Positions 45,761-58,640 of a DNA stretch of 64,000 nt are shown here, piece after piece (positions within the stretch are counted from its first letter, which is position 1; each line of letters starts with the position of its first letter). Source of the stretch: Epiperipatus broadwayi (Eukaryota > Onychophora > Udeonychophora > Euonychophora > Peripatidae); contig JAQFVV010012511.1 of NCBI GenBank assembly GCA_028023455.1, forward strand, positions 3,844,165 through 3,908,164, in the 5' to 3' direction. A program made the position numbers and the translations under genes. Below the pieces are notes generated by a model. It ran no database searches. It was not told the DNA's origin and worked only from the letters and a program-made list of their open reading frames with translations.

Positions 45761-47537
45761 AGATTTCTGTTCTTACACTTAATTAGTGTGTCATTATTTA
45801 TCCATAGTTGTAAGCCTCTGTCAGTAATGCCAGGTAGATGTGTAACTCTTCTCAGGCATTTGGTGTATTTCTTTGATTTGTAATATAACAGACATTAAGG
45901 AGCATCTGATTCAAGTTATATTTTTGTTTCCTTTATTTGAGTGGTTTAATAATAGTTTTCCAAGCACTACAGCCTGAAATCAATGATCTTAGTCTAATTT
46001 TTCTAATGGTATAGTTTATAGATGATTTCAGTATATACTGAGGCTGTACGTTTAATAAGTTTTAAAACTGTGTTGTGATTGAGTGTATTAAAATCAGTAT
46101 TGACTGTTAGTCTGTGCGGCGAATCTACATCTATCATGGATAATTAAAATGCACGATGCCATATATTGTCTGTGCATAGCAATAATAATCGATTAATGAA
46201 TCTCTCTAATCGTATTAATTTATCTTTAAACTAGATAGGGTAGTTAAATATAATATGTTATTCAAAAGAACTAATAGACTGACGTTCTCCATGTATTGCT
46301 GTCAATTTGTTATTGTTTGGATTGTGATGATGTATATACGTAAATAAATTGTAATTTCTCAATATTTTTAGCATTATCATTTATTGCAATCAATAGGGGT
46401 AATTAAAATAAGATGAGTCTCTTGAATCTAGCTGAGTTTAGCAGACTATAAAAGAAAAAGTTTTGATCATATAATGTCGAAAGGTGGAGCTTATATACAA
46501 ATTATTCTTGGGTGATTTTCTCATGAACTGTACATTTTTGATTTTTGTAATATATAAAATGACATGGTGAAGTGAAATGGAAGTAGTACTAAATGACACA
46601 GTTCGCTAAAAATCCCATTTGCAAATTATTAATAAGCAAGTAGAACGATCATTCTTATAAAAAAGAACAAACTGTTGTTAAAAATCTGCAGAAAAGAGCA
46701 TTTGTAGTAAAAAATATAGTATTCTGAACAAGTATTAATAATTATTTATTTAACAATAGACTTGTTCTAGCACAATTAAAAAAGTTGCATTTTATGAAAT
46801 TGTTGTGGACTTATTTAAAGCGGGAGATGGGGATAAAACTCGAATTTCTCCTCATAGACAAACAATACTTTATGATGAACATTTTTATCAACTTTTTTAT
46901 AAGATTCTAATATATATTATTTCAGAATTAAGTATAGGTAAAATAAAACTTTTTAGCAGAAGTAAGGCATTTATAGTAGAAAACTATTTATTTAACAGTA
47001 AATTTGCTCTTATCCAATTATTAAAAAAATAAAATATAGTGTGTGCATGTTAAATCTATGTTAAATTAAAAAAAAAAAAGAATAAAATCATTAGCATTTT
47101 ATTTTTGTTTTTTAGGGAAAAAAGGATGTCAGAATGAAGGAATCTGTGGAGCAGCCCTCTAATAACATTTTAAATAAAAAAGTCAAACAAAAATTATAGT
47201 TTTTACGTCTTTTATAGCTAGACTCTTACTAGGGACCATGACTGTGTGTGTTTTTCAAAAACAAAAACCTCTATCTATTAATCAAAATTATAATAAAAGT
47301 TTAACAAATTTTATGTGACTCTATTTACAACCATGGATTTCACAGGCTTTACTTTATGGGAAACAGCATCATTATTATATAAAGAGAATCAAATCTTAAT
47401 AACCTCAAGGATTGTATTTATGATTGATAATGTCTACTTTATTTGCATTTCATATTTTTTAATTTCATGTTTAATAGCATTGTCTTTAAAGTTTAAAAGA
47501 TTTTGCAGTCAAATTGTAACTATAATTACAAAATTGG
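45761..47537. other. AT-rich spacer
   Basis: No gene supported. ORFs at 46805-47032 and 47315-47587 are without similarity; the second runs into the inverted repeat unit that follows. Confidence 0.45.
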
Positions 47538-47750
47538 TTTTAAATTTATTTAAACGGCAAATTGATTACGTAAGTACTATTTACTAAGGGTGTAACCTCA
47601 AGAATATGCTTATGTTTTTGAAGAAAAGAGGGGAACCCTTCATTACTTCAACCTACTTTCTATATAAATAGGTGAAGCTGAAGCGGTTAAATCTGAGAGT
47701 TTGAAGCTATTCAATACTTCACTGATTAAGTCCACATTTCTTAGTAAATT
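47538..47750 (-). repeat. Inverted, internally deleted unit of the 340-bp repeat
   Basis: Reverse-complement relative of the tandem units downstream: TAAGTCCACATTTCTTAGTA (about 47727), CAACCTACTTTCTATATAAA (about 47649) and CAAATTGATTACGTAAGTA (about 47558) mirror unit 1. It lacks about 60 bp between the CATATTCTTGAG part and the TGTAAGCTTGTGG part, and lacks the ATCTTTCCATTGACTCGTTG part. Confidence 0.85.
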
Positions 47751-47870
47751 TATAATTACAACTTTAAATTATTTTACAATTTTATCAAAAAAAAAAAAAA
47801 AATTTATTTAAATATTTTGGTTAAATTTTAAATATATATAAAGTAAGTGGGGGTGAGTGTGATATTTTTT
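47751..47870. other. A/T-rich centre between inverted and tandem units
   Basis: Includes an A15 run and an isolated GTGGGGGTGAG patch; nothing else recognised. Confidence 0.5.
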
Positions 47871-48865
47871 TTACAACTTTAAATTATTGTAATAGATTTC
47901 TAACTATAAGATCTTTCCATTGACTCGTTGTAAATCGAAAGATTTCATGAGTATTAATGTGTAATAAGAAATGTGGACTTAATCAGTGAAGTATTGAATA
48001 GCTTCACGCTCTCAGATCTAACTGCTTCAGCTTCACCTATTTATATAGAAAGTAGGTTGAAGTAAAGAAGGGTTTCCTCTTTTCTTCCAAAATGTAAGCT
48101 TGTGGTTAAGACCTGTAGAGGTCCCTACTATCGCATTTTTACATGCATATTCTTGAGATTACAGCCTTAGTAAATATTACTTATGTAATCAATGTGTGTT
48201 TAAATAAATTTATAATTACAACTTTAAATTATTGTAATAGATTTCTAACTATAAGATCTTTCCATTGACTCATTGTAAATCGAAAGATTTCGTGAGTATT
48301 AATGTGTAATAAGAAATGTGGACTTAATCAGTGAAGTATTGAATAGCTTCACGCTCTCACATCTAACCGCTTCACTTATTTATATAGAAAGTAGGTTGAA
48401 GTAAAGAAGGGTTTCCCTCTTTTCCAAAATGTAAGCTTGTGGTTAAGACCTGTAGAGGTCCCTACTATCACATTTTTACATGCATATTCTTGAAGTTACA
48501 GCCTTAGTAAATATTACTTACATAATCAATGTCCGTTTAAATAAATTTATAATTTCAACTTTAAATTATCGTAATAGATTTTTAACTATAAGATCTTTCC
48601 ATTGACTTGTTGTAAATTGAAAGATTTTGCGAGTATTAATGTGTAATAAGAAATGTGGACTTAATCAGTGAAGTATTAAATAACTTCACACTCTTAGATC
48701 TAATCGCTTCAGCTTCACCTATTTATATAGAAAGTAGGTTGAAGTAAAGAAGGGTTCCCCTCTTTTCTTCCAAAACATAAGCTTGTGGTTAAGACCTGTA
48801 GAGGTCCTTACTATCACATTTTTATGTGCACATTCTTGAGGTTACAGCTTTAGTAACTATTAAAA
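47871..48865 (+). repeat. Tandem array, three units of about 340 bp
   Basis: The landmark ACTTTAAATTAT occurs at 47876, 48221 and 48558 (spacing 345 and 337). Each unit carries ATAAGATCTTTCCATTGACT, GAAATGTGGACTTAATCAGT, TATATAGAAAGTAGGTTGAA, GGTTAAGACCTGTAGAGGTC and TTACAGCYTTAGTAA. Identity looks above 90 percent between units. With the inverted unit upstream this resembles an element with one inverted and three direct terminal units. No ORF is conserved. Confidence 0.95.
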
Positions 48866-49714
48866 TTGGTTTTAACAAAATGGTAATGCTGAAAATATCC
48901 ACATATTTTTAAATCACTCAGATTTTTTTTCAAGCTTGTATATTTTGAAATGGTTTTATTTTGTGAACTAGTGAACAAAATCTTCAATTATGGAACAGTG
49001 AAATCTTTTCTCACATTATTCTACAATCACAAAATTATGGTTGTGCAAAAGCTTGTTGAATACCCCCCACCCCATATAACGTTATTAAATGAGAGAGAAT
49101 TCTGATGTGCTGTTAATGCTTTAAAATAGTAATCTAGTTATTGTTTTTTGTTTGTGTTTGAAATCAAAATTTTGAATTAGAAAGTAATTGGCATTATCTA
49201 CATAAACTTTCATTTTATTTGCATTCTAATAAATAGCCATTTAAATGATTTGTTTTTCATAGTTATATGATTTTTGAACATTGGAAGTAACAGAATTAAG
49301 TTAGCAGGGATTTTTAGTTTGAGTTTATCACTGTGTAATTAACAGCTTGGTAACTAACTTGAATTAGATTACACATGCATATGTTTGTTTATGCATATAT
49401 TTAAAATAATATATATATATATTATTACATGCATACAATTTATTTTAACCATTCTGACCATAAATAACAAATTTGTTTAAAAAATTCATGAAAGAAAATT
49501 TATGTGGCTGGAACAAGTTTCAACACTTTTATCTATTAAGTAGAGAATTTGTAATCATTTACTTATCAATAAAGCAAGTCATATATAACGTGACATTGCT
49601 TTTATAAGCTTGTATTTACAAAAATTAAATACAGAGACCATATCAATAGCTCAAAAAAGCTCTTAATTGATAAGTACGGTAAGAGAAAATATCTAAAATT
49701 TCTATCTGAAATAC
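48866..49714. other. AT-rich spacer
   Basis: Nothing recognised. Confidence 0.5.
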
Positions 49715-49885
49715 TTTTATCCCCAGATCAATTGGTTTCGAGCTTATAGCTCACCTCAGTGAGGAGCTAGAATATTCAGACACTAGATTTAAAATATTAG
49801 CTCAAAACCCAGCACTCATTTTATACTAATATTTAAGTAGAAACTCTAAAGTTTTCAGACATGAAAATGTAATTTTAATGTAATT
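49715..49885 (-). repeat. Hammerhead-bearing short repeat, copy 2
   Basis: Shares with the palindrome at 41.3-41.8 kb the order AGCTCACCTCAGTGAGGAGC then TTCAGACACTAGATTTAAAA, and with the 35.6 kb copy the CAGTGAGGAG block. It is more diverged and single, without a mirror arm. Confidence 0.65.
49720..49765 (-). ncRNA. Hammerhead ribozyme, degenerate (copy 2)
   Basis: Minus strand: TCCTCA, CTGAGGT (last core A replaced by T), stem II GAGCT/AGCTC with a 3-nt loop, GAAA, a near-palindromic stem III ACCAATTGAT with one mismatch, C at the cleavage position, TGGGGA. Stem I is identical to copy 1 and stem II again differs while pairing. The core change should abolish activity. Confidence 0.6.
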
Positions 49886-50480
49886 TTTAATTATTTAATG
49901 TAATTTTTAATTAGTCACAATAAAAATATCCAAATGATGTTTTAATTTTTGTCATATATAGTATAGTGAAGACACACACATATAGATTTTTTTTTCTTCA
50001 GAATATTACTTTCAGTACTGTTCATGGCATTCTTATGAATTCCTTAAAAAGGATACATTTGACTTTTCTGTGAATTCATAATATTTGAGAGAAGAAAATT
50101 GTATAATCATGATGATGTACTGTATAACAAACCCTGTTTACCAATTATCAGAGAAAACTTTTTAAGTTTCTATTTAAGAAAAAACTTGCCCACTAATGTA
50201 CAATTCATGATTTAGTTTTTATTTGGGATCAAGTTATAAAGATTATTTTTATATACTCTGTTTATGTCTTAGCTGTTCAAATTCCATGAACTTTAGAGTT
50301 CTTCATAAGATTTTTGTTTTTGCTGCTCATTCATTTTATCACTCACTTAAAAATTCTTGTGCTTATATTTGCATGTATATAAATGTGTATAGTAAAATTT
50401 GATGCTTCATATAAGCACAGCTAGCAAATACAGGAAAGTTTAAACAATTAAAACATTACATGATTACTTATTTTTGTACA
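49886..50480. other. AT-rich spacer
   Basis: Nothing recognised. Confidence 0.5.
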
Positions 50481-51145
50481 TACTATCTAGTGCCTAGTAA
50501 TCCAATATCCCAGATTATTTTGTAGCTTATTGTTGTAATTAGAGCCTTAAATCTGAAAACAATGCACTGGACCATAGGGTTTAATGCATCCTACAGCAAT
50601 TACCTTTTACCAATTTAGTCAACTCTAAAAGCCCAAGCTGAAATTATAATAATGTTTCCAATCAACACTAATTTGTCTGTATATCCAATCTGATCTGAAC
50701 CCGGTCCATTGGTTTTTTGTAGCCATAATTGACACTAGATAGGAATTTAAATACACCCAAATCTTTTGGCATCTATTGATTACTATATCTTGCACTAGAT
50801 GGCATTACTGTATAGAGAGAGTTAATATTATTTTAATAGCTTGTGCAAAGATGAGAAATGGTTATCATACCATAAAAAATCCAAGACATCAAAATGTATA
50901 GACCTTGAACTGGGTTCAGATCTGTTTGGCTGTATAGGCAAATTAGCTTGGATTGAAAACATTGTTATGTCTTCACTTTGGACTCATTGCTTTATTATAG
51001 CTGACTAAATCCTAAGATCTGGATGTCTAGATCTCAAGACCATAGACTAGAAACTAATCTGGGAATATTGGATGAGTAGACACTATTTAGGTGTTTAAAT
51101 GCACAAACTTTTGGTATCTATTGATTTCTATAGCTTGCACTAGCA
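50481..51145. repeat. Palindrome (foldback) 10 with a direct flank repeat
   Basis: The outer arms AATCCAATATCCCAGATTAT (about 50499) and TAATCTGGGAATATTGGATG (about 51055) mirror each other. The inner arms CAATCAACACTAATTTGTCT with GATCTGAACCCGGTCC (50662-50706) mirror the block from GAACTGGGTTCAGATCTGTT (about 50909) to TTAGCTTGGATTGAAAACAT (about 50944). Middle parts are less well conserved. The block CTTTTGGCATCTATTGATTA with a following CTTGCACTAG occurs directly at about 50763-50799 and 51106-51143. Confidence 0.75.
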
Positions 51146-51829
51146 CTACTATGACAAAAAAAAATTGTTCAGAATTGACTCATCATAATTGTAATAACAA
51201 ATTATGTCATAAGTACAACTTTATAGAAAAAATTCACATTCTCAAAAAACAATTTAGATATTTTATTCAGTGATTAAGTAGTCAGTTAATGATGACAAAA
51301 GGGCAGTGACATTGAGTATCCTAATGTTATGTAAACACAAACATTCAATATTTTTTAATTTGTCAGTATGACCTTATTATTTCTAATAAAATTTAAAGGA
51401 AGTGATTTTTTTCTTGATCAGATTTATCTTGGTCTATAACCAAACATCTTAATCAGAATTCATAGTAGAAATAATATCATTACTTATACAGTGGTTGAAT
51501 TCATATAAACTGACTAAAGGACTATCTATCTGTGGTATATGTGTTTATATGTATATATAATCATAAAAATGTATTACTGCATCATTCTATTTTCAGAATT
51601 TACTTTGCAGATGTAAAATGAAAGCATTTATATTTGCTTTTCTATTTTTTATAAAAATAATAAATGTGACATGTGTATTAATCAGCGTACTAAACTTCAG
51701 TCATATTCACATGTTAATAAAGCCTCATAATGTGGCAATATAACCATACCTTGGCTAGAGGAGTGAGGGTTAATCACTGCATAAATAACGATCAACTACA
51801 TGACTTGGGCAAACATGGAACACTCCCTT
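51146..51829. other. AT-rich spacer
   Basis: Nothing recognised. Confidence 0.5.
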
Positions 51830-54430
51830 TGTCTCATTTTAAGATCTAGTGATAATTGCAATAGAAACATTGGTAATGTAGAAGGCCCAACAAAGTCCAA
51901 GGCTGAAATTATTTCAAAACTTATTGAAAGACACTGTATTGATATTTTTGGCTCTTCATGAAATTCCTATTGATAACACCAATGATCACAGATTCAAAAT
52001 TCCTGGACCCAATTTGATTAGCTTGTGAAATCAAATATTAATCTCTCAATCAATAATCTTGGAGTCACAATTGATGGCATTTCCATTTTCAATGTATATA
52101 AGCCTCCAAACCTATCTTGAAATGAATTTAAACTCCCCTCTTCCACCTACCCATCAATTACAATTGTAGACTTCAATTCTCAATATTAATCTCGAGGTTA
52201 TAGCATTGGTTTCATTATTTGGGTGCAGATTAATAGCCTTCACCTTTTTTTATGATGCAAGACAATTGGGCTCTTTTCACTTGGCCATGTCGAACAAATC
52301 ATACAATCCAGATTTAACCTTTGTAACTTCAGATACTAAAGATGGTCTATTTTCAAACTATTAGGAAAATTCTCCCTTGAGTTGCCAAAAGACAGTGCTC
52401 ACCCATCTTCACATACTTTGGTCTTACAGTTCATTTGATTCATCACATACTTTGGTCTTACAGTTCATTTGATTCATTGTAATCCCATTTCTTATTGGAA
52501 CCCAAACAGGGCAAACTGGTCTATTTTTAGTACTCATGTGGAAAATAAATAGAATTCCTTCTTAAACTGCTTCAATTCAAAGGATTAATGTCTTATTAAG
52601 TAAAGTACATTCCCTGATATTTTTAGACCCCTTGTTGGGATTCAAGATGTGAAGAACTCATTAAAAAATATGAGGTAACTGTAGATTCAGTGACAGATTT
52701 ATTACCAGATTTACATGATAGTTCCAGGACATCAAGATCGATCAGAACTGTTGAAAATCTCAACTTTAACCATTCAAGTAGAAAATTTTAGAACCTCTTT
52801 CACAAATTGAATCCTAGTGAAAGTCCATTGCACACAATATATAAAATTTCACCTGATAACATTGCAAAGCAGATTAAACAGACAAAGTCAGGTTTGACAT
52901 AATCTTTTTAAAATCAGGAAACTAGAGTCCCTCCAAGGAAATTGCAAAAGTGGATAATGCCTTTAAGTTGACCAAACCTGGAAGGACTTCAGGTATAGAT
53001 GATATATCACCTGACTTTGGATGTTAGATCAATTAAATGATTTGCTATTCTTTATACAAATATTTTGAAAAGTGATTATATACCTGACAGTTGGATGGAA
53101 AATGGTCAAAATTATTGCCATTAATAAGCCAGAGAAATCATCAAATTCTGTTAAAAGCTTTCATCTTATTTCTCCCCTCTGTTACACTTGCAAACTTTTT
53201 GAATGAATTCTCCTGGCAAGACTCACCAATTCTTATGTCTGCTTTATCTATAAAACATGGTGGTTTTAGAGCAGGTTATAACTGCTATGATCAACTTCTC
53301 TCATTCACTATACTTATAAAGGAAAGTTTTCAATTCCTTTACAAAATAGGTATTGTACTCATAGAACCTAGCTCTGCTTTTAATACTATTTAGGGAAGGG
53401 AATGATATACAAACTAAGCAAGATCATCAAATGCAAGTCTACTCATACACTCTTGGAAAATGTTCTTAAAATTAGGAAATTAAGGGTTGGTTTCGACAAC
53501 AACACTGGCAAAACTTACTCAACTGAAAATGGTCTATCTCAGGGATCATTTCTCTTCTCCATTCCTTTCGTCTAGTATATTCACATTCTTTCTAATACAA
53601 CTTCAAAAAAAGTTTATATGTACTGATGAGATTGCTCTTGGTTTTAGAAGATACACTTTCAGTGAAATTGAATGAAACATAAATTCTTATTTAAATTTAC
53701 TTTAGTTTTTGGCATCTCAAACCTAATCCAAAGAAATCAGTTTCCACTTGTTTTCACCTCAATAACAATCTAGCCAAAAAAAATTCTTACTATTTGTAAT
53801 TACAAAGTTACAAATCAGTCACACCCAAATCCCATCATACTCTTTCCTTTAAACTCATCTTACTGATATGAAAAAGAAACGTTCTACTAGGAATAATATC
53901 ATTTCCAACTTGCAGACATCACATGGGGTTCTAATGCTGTCATCCTTAGAACTTCTGGACTAGCACTTTTTACTTTGTAGCTGAGTACTGCTGTCCAGTA
54001 TGGTCTAGAAATACACATACTAATCTTGTGGATACTCAGATCAATGAAATCTTTCATTGACTTCTGGCACTCTTAAATCAACCCCAGTTGAATGGTTCCA
54101 GCTGATCTCATGTCCAGGTTGGCCAGTAACAATGAATTAAACAAGTTGAGCTCTCAAATCATCCAATCAATCTTATACTTAACAATCCTCCAAATGTTTG
54201 GCTAAAATCAAGGCAGCCTTTTTTACATACTGTAATTTTCAGTATCTACCTATGTTAGATATCAACAGAATGTGGATACATGAATGGAATAGTCTCCAAT
54301 ACAAATAATCATATTGTAATATCTAGTCCTACTCTCTAAGTACCTCATTTTTCACTGCCAAGAAAATTCTGTTGGCCTCTCTGCTCTACATAGTTTGGAG
54401 GAGTCAGCTCTTGATGGGTTAAGAATTGTT
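51830..54430 (+). pseudogene. CR1/jockey-type LINE remnant with endonuclease and reverse transcriptase regions
   Basis: Plus-strand frame-broken coding in the expected order. Endonuclease: VEGPTKSKAEIISKLIERH (about 51880), an FNVYKPPN-like stretch (about 52090), VDFNSQY (about 52168), and LIAFTFFYDARQLGSFHLA / YNPDLTFVTSDTKDG (about 52230-52345). Reverse transcriptase: LTKPGRTSGIDDISPDF (about 52965), the FERIL region (from 53091), ENGLSQGS (about 53525), CTDEIALGF replacing the catalytic (Y)ADD box (about 53618-53645), NPKKSVSTCFHL (about 53730). The C-terminal end contains VDTQINE (about 54028) and ends in SALDGLRIVGGD. Such an element would encode target-primed reverse transcription functions in the nucleus; here the catalytic DD is DE and stops are common. 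Confidence 0.8.
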
Positions 54431-55746
54431 GGTGGTGACATTTAATATGCTGCCATCTTACAGTAAATAAAGAAAAATGCTGCAATTTTCCTGATTTATT
54501 TTATGTTTGCAAGGTGAAATCTGATACCTGATTGCAGTGCATTGATAAAATAGTATAGAAATTTTATCATTCCCCTGATTTCAAATCATTAGAAGTATTC
54601 TGTTGATTAATATCTACATATTATGTATATACATTATTAACCATAATATACAACTTTTCTGGGGTGTTTTTTTTTATAAGTAACAATGGATTGCTCACAG
54701 TGTGTGTATATACTACTGTTTATATATAAATTACTATGAATTAACTGAAACATTGGAAAAGGTGCTAAAATCTTAATCTGCATTTAATTGATTTATTTAT
54801 TTATTACAAAATTCATGTTTAACTTTTTATTCCTTTCTCTTCTCTCTCCTATCCTTCTAGAATTAGAATGGCATATTACTTTATGAGTAGGTGCTAATGA
54901 TAAGAAAAAGTTGTATTGTGTTAGTTGAGCCCTACACAAATTTAATTAAAAAAAAAAACAAAACAAATCTAAAGCTGATTTTTTATAAATTTGTCCCCTT
55001 GGCTATTTGTTTTATGATAATTTATAATTTGTTGAGAAGTGGGGGAGGATCACTACAAAAATAGCTATTTTTAATATTAGAAAAACTTAAAAAGTTTAAT
55101 TATTTAGAATAGAAATAGTTTTTTATTTTTAAAATATTGGTTTAAATCACATTATAATTGCATATAAATATTATTAATTTTATAAGAATCTTTAAAATAT
55201 TTCAGTATTAGATTGCTATCTTGGTGGGTGTAAAAAATATCTTATCCCCATGATACTGAAATTCCTTTTGGCTTCCTGTATGGTACAAAGAAATAAATCA
55301 CACTGCAATTAGATAGGTCGCCGCGGTTTTAACCCTAGACTAATTTCTTTATTGTTTGAAAAGAAGATTGCTGTTTCTGATGATGATGGTGATTAATAGC
55401 TTTTCTATTGTAAATACATATTTAATACAAACAGATTTTCATAATTTTAAATGGTAATTTTTGATTGATTAATGAAGTTGAATTTAACTAATCCATTTTA
55501 TCTTATAATAATGGTATAAATAATACAGATTATATATTATAGATTTTTAATGGTATCTATATAGATTTATTGTATAATATTAAAACTCAGTCTTTCAAGC
55601 AAACTTCAACTATCCATACTATCTCATACTACTGATGCACATGACCACACACCTGTAGAAAATATAAATAATCACCAATATCCGTATTTCGTGCTGAACC
55701 AGCACTAATCAGTTGGTCTAGATTATCATCTCCCACACATATACAT
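54431..55746. other. AT-rich spacer
   Basis: No gene recognised; poly(A) near 54947. Confidence 0.5.
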
Positions 55747-56256
55747 AATCAGTGCTCAGTTTATATTAAGATAGCAAATCTTTATACTTTAATGGACAGG
55801 TTTCAATCTACTCCAACCACCAACTCTTCAGCCATCCATATCATTGAAAATCTGATGATAGAATGCCCAAATCTCATGCTGATGTCAATATTGTTGTTAT
55901 GCCCATGTTAACCTCAAGTCACTCTGATCCCTCATGTATAGGACAATATCCATTTAAATATATAGAAGAGGGATGGGCTAAAAATGCCTGTATTTAAATC
56001 TTACACATTAAGTCTGCATTCTACCTATCCCTCTTCTATGTACTTAAATGGATACTGTCCAATATATGAGGAGTCAGAGTGACTTGAGGTCAACATGGAC
56101 TCAACAACAATATTGGCATCAGCATGAGATTTAGGCATTCTATCATCAGATTTTCAATGGTATTGATGGCTGAAGAACTTGAGGTTGGAGTAGATTGAAG
56201 CATGTTCATTAAAGTATAAAGATTTGCTATCTTAATATAAACTAAGCACTGATTAT
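55747..56256. repeat. Palindrome (foldback) 11, about 510 bp
   Basis: AATCAGTGCTCAGTTTATAT (55747) is mirrored by ATATAAACTAAGCACTGATT (to 56256). ATTGAAAATCTGATGATAGA (about 55842) is mirrored by TCTATCATCAGATTTTCAAT, and CCTCAAGTCACTCTGATCCC by GAGTCAGAGTGACTTGAGGT. The arms are about 225 bp with a loop of about 50 bp. The left arm contains, on the minus strand (55798-55832), CTGAAGA and GAAACC 20 nt apart around a GGTTGGAGTAGATT segment, reminiscent of a worn hammerhead but without a good stem II. Confidence 0.9.
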
Positions 56257-57089
56257 TGTAACCTTCCACTTACCTAGATAGAGATGGAGAGGGAGTGACA
56301 GAGAGAGATATGCATATGTGTAATAATATATTTACCAGGGCACCAAATTGTAACTATATCCAATAGCTGCTATGCCAATTTGTGATCATCACCACTCGAC
56401 AAATTGCTGCAAGTCCATGAGGGAAGCAAGTTATCAAAATTTTAAACATATATATATATTTAAGTTATAAATAGTATGTTTAGTTCTCATCTTGAATTCA
56501 GTAATTATTAGATAAATGAATTAAATGACAAATTACTGAAAGCCAAAACAACTCTCCACCACCGCTGACTCACAAATAAGTCATATGAATTTAACACAGC
56601 TGTATGATCCCTCGTGGCAGCTACAATTATTCCAGTTCCCAATTTTTTACATTTAGCTTGGTGTGAATGGTTTGATAATCCAGGTGGAGAACCTTGGGAA
56701 TCAGACCAATAAGAAATGTTAAAAAGTCTTACCACCCAAATAAAGAGGAGAAGTCTCCACCACCCCCCAACATATTAATTATTTTCTTCTCCATCTAGAC
56801 CACCCTCCAAAGTTACAATTTCTTTTAAATGTTTATGTTTTCCCCGTCACATCTCTAATATCAAGCATGGCTCTCCACAATGCTTTTTTTCAGGCATACA
56901 CACAGAAGCAGAATGTGCGATATTATAAACTCAATAAACTCTTTAATATTATAGTATACTGGCAATGATAACCTCATTATTTAAAAATTTATGATTGGAA
57001 ATCTCTCATTCTCAGGGTCCTGATTTATAGTGTGGAGCTTCAATTAATCACTTCCAAATTTATTGCAGACCATTGAACACTACATTTTG
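56257..57089. other. Unassigned, less AT-rich region, possibly the 5' part of the next remnant
   Basis: Contains a small AGAG-rich patch near 56283 and frame-broken coding-like sequence from about 56500 on the plus strand, but no motif I can assign. The minus-strand ORF at 56508-56735 is not similar to a known family. Confidence 0.35.
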
Positions 57090-58640
57090 TATAATCATTC
57101 AGATTTGATCAAAGACATTCATATTAGTGAAGTCAAAATAGCTTTTTGCAATCTAAAAATGCAAAGCTGCAGGTCCTTTTTAAAATATTGTGATGATAGG
57201 TCTACTTTAAAATTATTAGATTTTTTTTAAAGAATATATGGACTTAAGAGTTATACTCGCTAATCTTAAGGTTATATCTGTTATTCTATTTTTACTTATA
57301 ATATGCTTTAAACATATTTAGGTGAAGTTAATAAAAATTTTCACGAACAACAACATTTAGCTCAGCGCTTTCAGAGTATGTTTACTCAGTATTCGTAGCT
57401 ATTATTATGTGTAAACATAATGAATGCAAATTTATGCAAATCATTATCATGTCCATGTTTTCGATATTGTAAAGCAGGCATCCCTTCAATTGATGGCATT
57501 TGGATCATTTGCAATGAAATACACTTCTTTTATTTATTTATTTTTTTGGTGTTATTTCTTTCTTTGCAAAAAATTTCGGCACTGGAAGGTTCAAATTTAT
57601 GATTAAATGTTTTTTGGTGTTCTGCAAATATTGAATTACCTTCATTTTTGTTTACCACTCTATTGTATATATGCAAGATTTCCATCACAACAAAGATACA
57701 TTCAATTATTTTCTTGAATATGGTCAGTCATAGATAAATGATAACCAAAAAGTTACTCTGGTTTTAGAGAATCAAGAAGTACTATAGACATAGTTTTTGT
57801 TGTGAACCAATTGCAATAATGTCAGAAATGGAAGATTAATTTACATGTTGCTTTTATTGATTTGCCAAGTTATTTGACCCAATAATCAAGAAGTTCTATG
57901 GCAGATTAGTTGATTATTCATAGAGTTTATTCATATTACACAGCTTCTACAGATGGAATGAGAGGGAGGTAATATTAGTACAGATAGAAAATCAGACTTT
58001 TGAAATTTAAATTGCTATTAATTAAACAAGAATGAGAATTTTTTCTAATACTATTTTTAGTTCTTATGATTATGGTCTTTGAAATTGTTTATAGGCAGCA
58101 GAATGTATGAGGGATCAAGATGGTACACAGGTTAGTTGCTGATGTATTTTAATCTGAATTGACTAAAAGTAAAAACAATAATTTTTTTATTATTCTGATT
58201 TGATTATTTTGCTAGTTCAAAAAAAAACACATTCTAAACATATTTAATGCTTGAATACAATAAATAAAGACAAATAGTTAATGTTCAAAAACTCAACAAA
58301 TTTTTTATCAGTTTGTGGTGGAAGAAAAGTCTCCAATAACTTTTAGGATGGATAGTTTTCAACTTGAAAATATAAAGTAATTTAAATTTCTTTGTAGTTT
58401 TTTTAAATAGAAAAATGAACTTAAATGTTGATGGGTAACACATACTCACATGCACTATTACTGCTTTTAACAAGTTAAAAAAAGGTAAAGTGTTGCTGAA
58501 GCTGAATTGGTGGTATACAATGAAGCTGTCATTTTATGCAATTTGTTGTATGACAGTGAAACATCCTATTGATGTAACATGAAAGAGGGATATCCAAATT
58601 ATATTATGAAGATTATATTAAAATCTTTCTAAAGGCAGGC
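57090..58640 (+). pseudogene. Non-LTR retrotransposon reverse transcriptase remnant (different lineage from the RTE copies)
   Basis: DLIKDIHISEVKIAFCNLK (about 57106-57160) followed by a one-base shift and CKAAGP corresponds to the start of non-LTR RTs (E-V-x-x-A-I-x-x-L-K-x-x-K-A-x-G-P). About 590 bp later GFRESRSTIDIVFVVNQLQ (57759-57815) and LHVAFIDL, shifting to AKLFDP (about 57842-57880), are RT palm motifs; the D of AFIDL is the first catalytic aspartate. Near 58515-58565 VVYNEAVILCNLLYDSETS matches the post-palm block commonly reading AVVLxxLLYGxETW. The YADD box was not found. Several frameshifts and stops mean it is dead. The exact clade is not determined. Confidence 0.65.

Noticed and set aside
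47113-47160. CQNEGIC-like peptide after a TTTTTTAG, resembling an EGF-type terminal exon
   Set aside because: Only about 15 codons before a stop; a cysteine pair in one frame is weak evidence and no other exon was found.
43008-48865. Tandem arrays considered as CRISPR
   Set aside because: Units are 117-340 bp, continuous and without short repeats alternating with unique spacers; the genome is eukaryotic.
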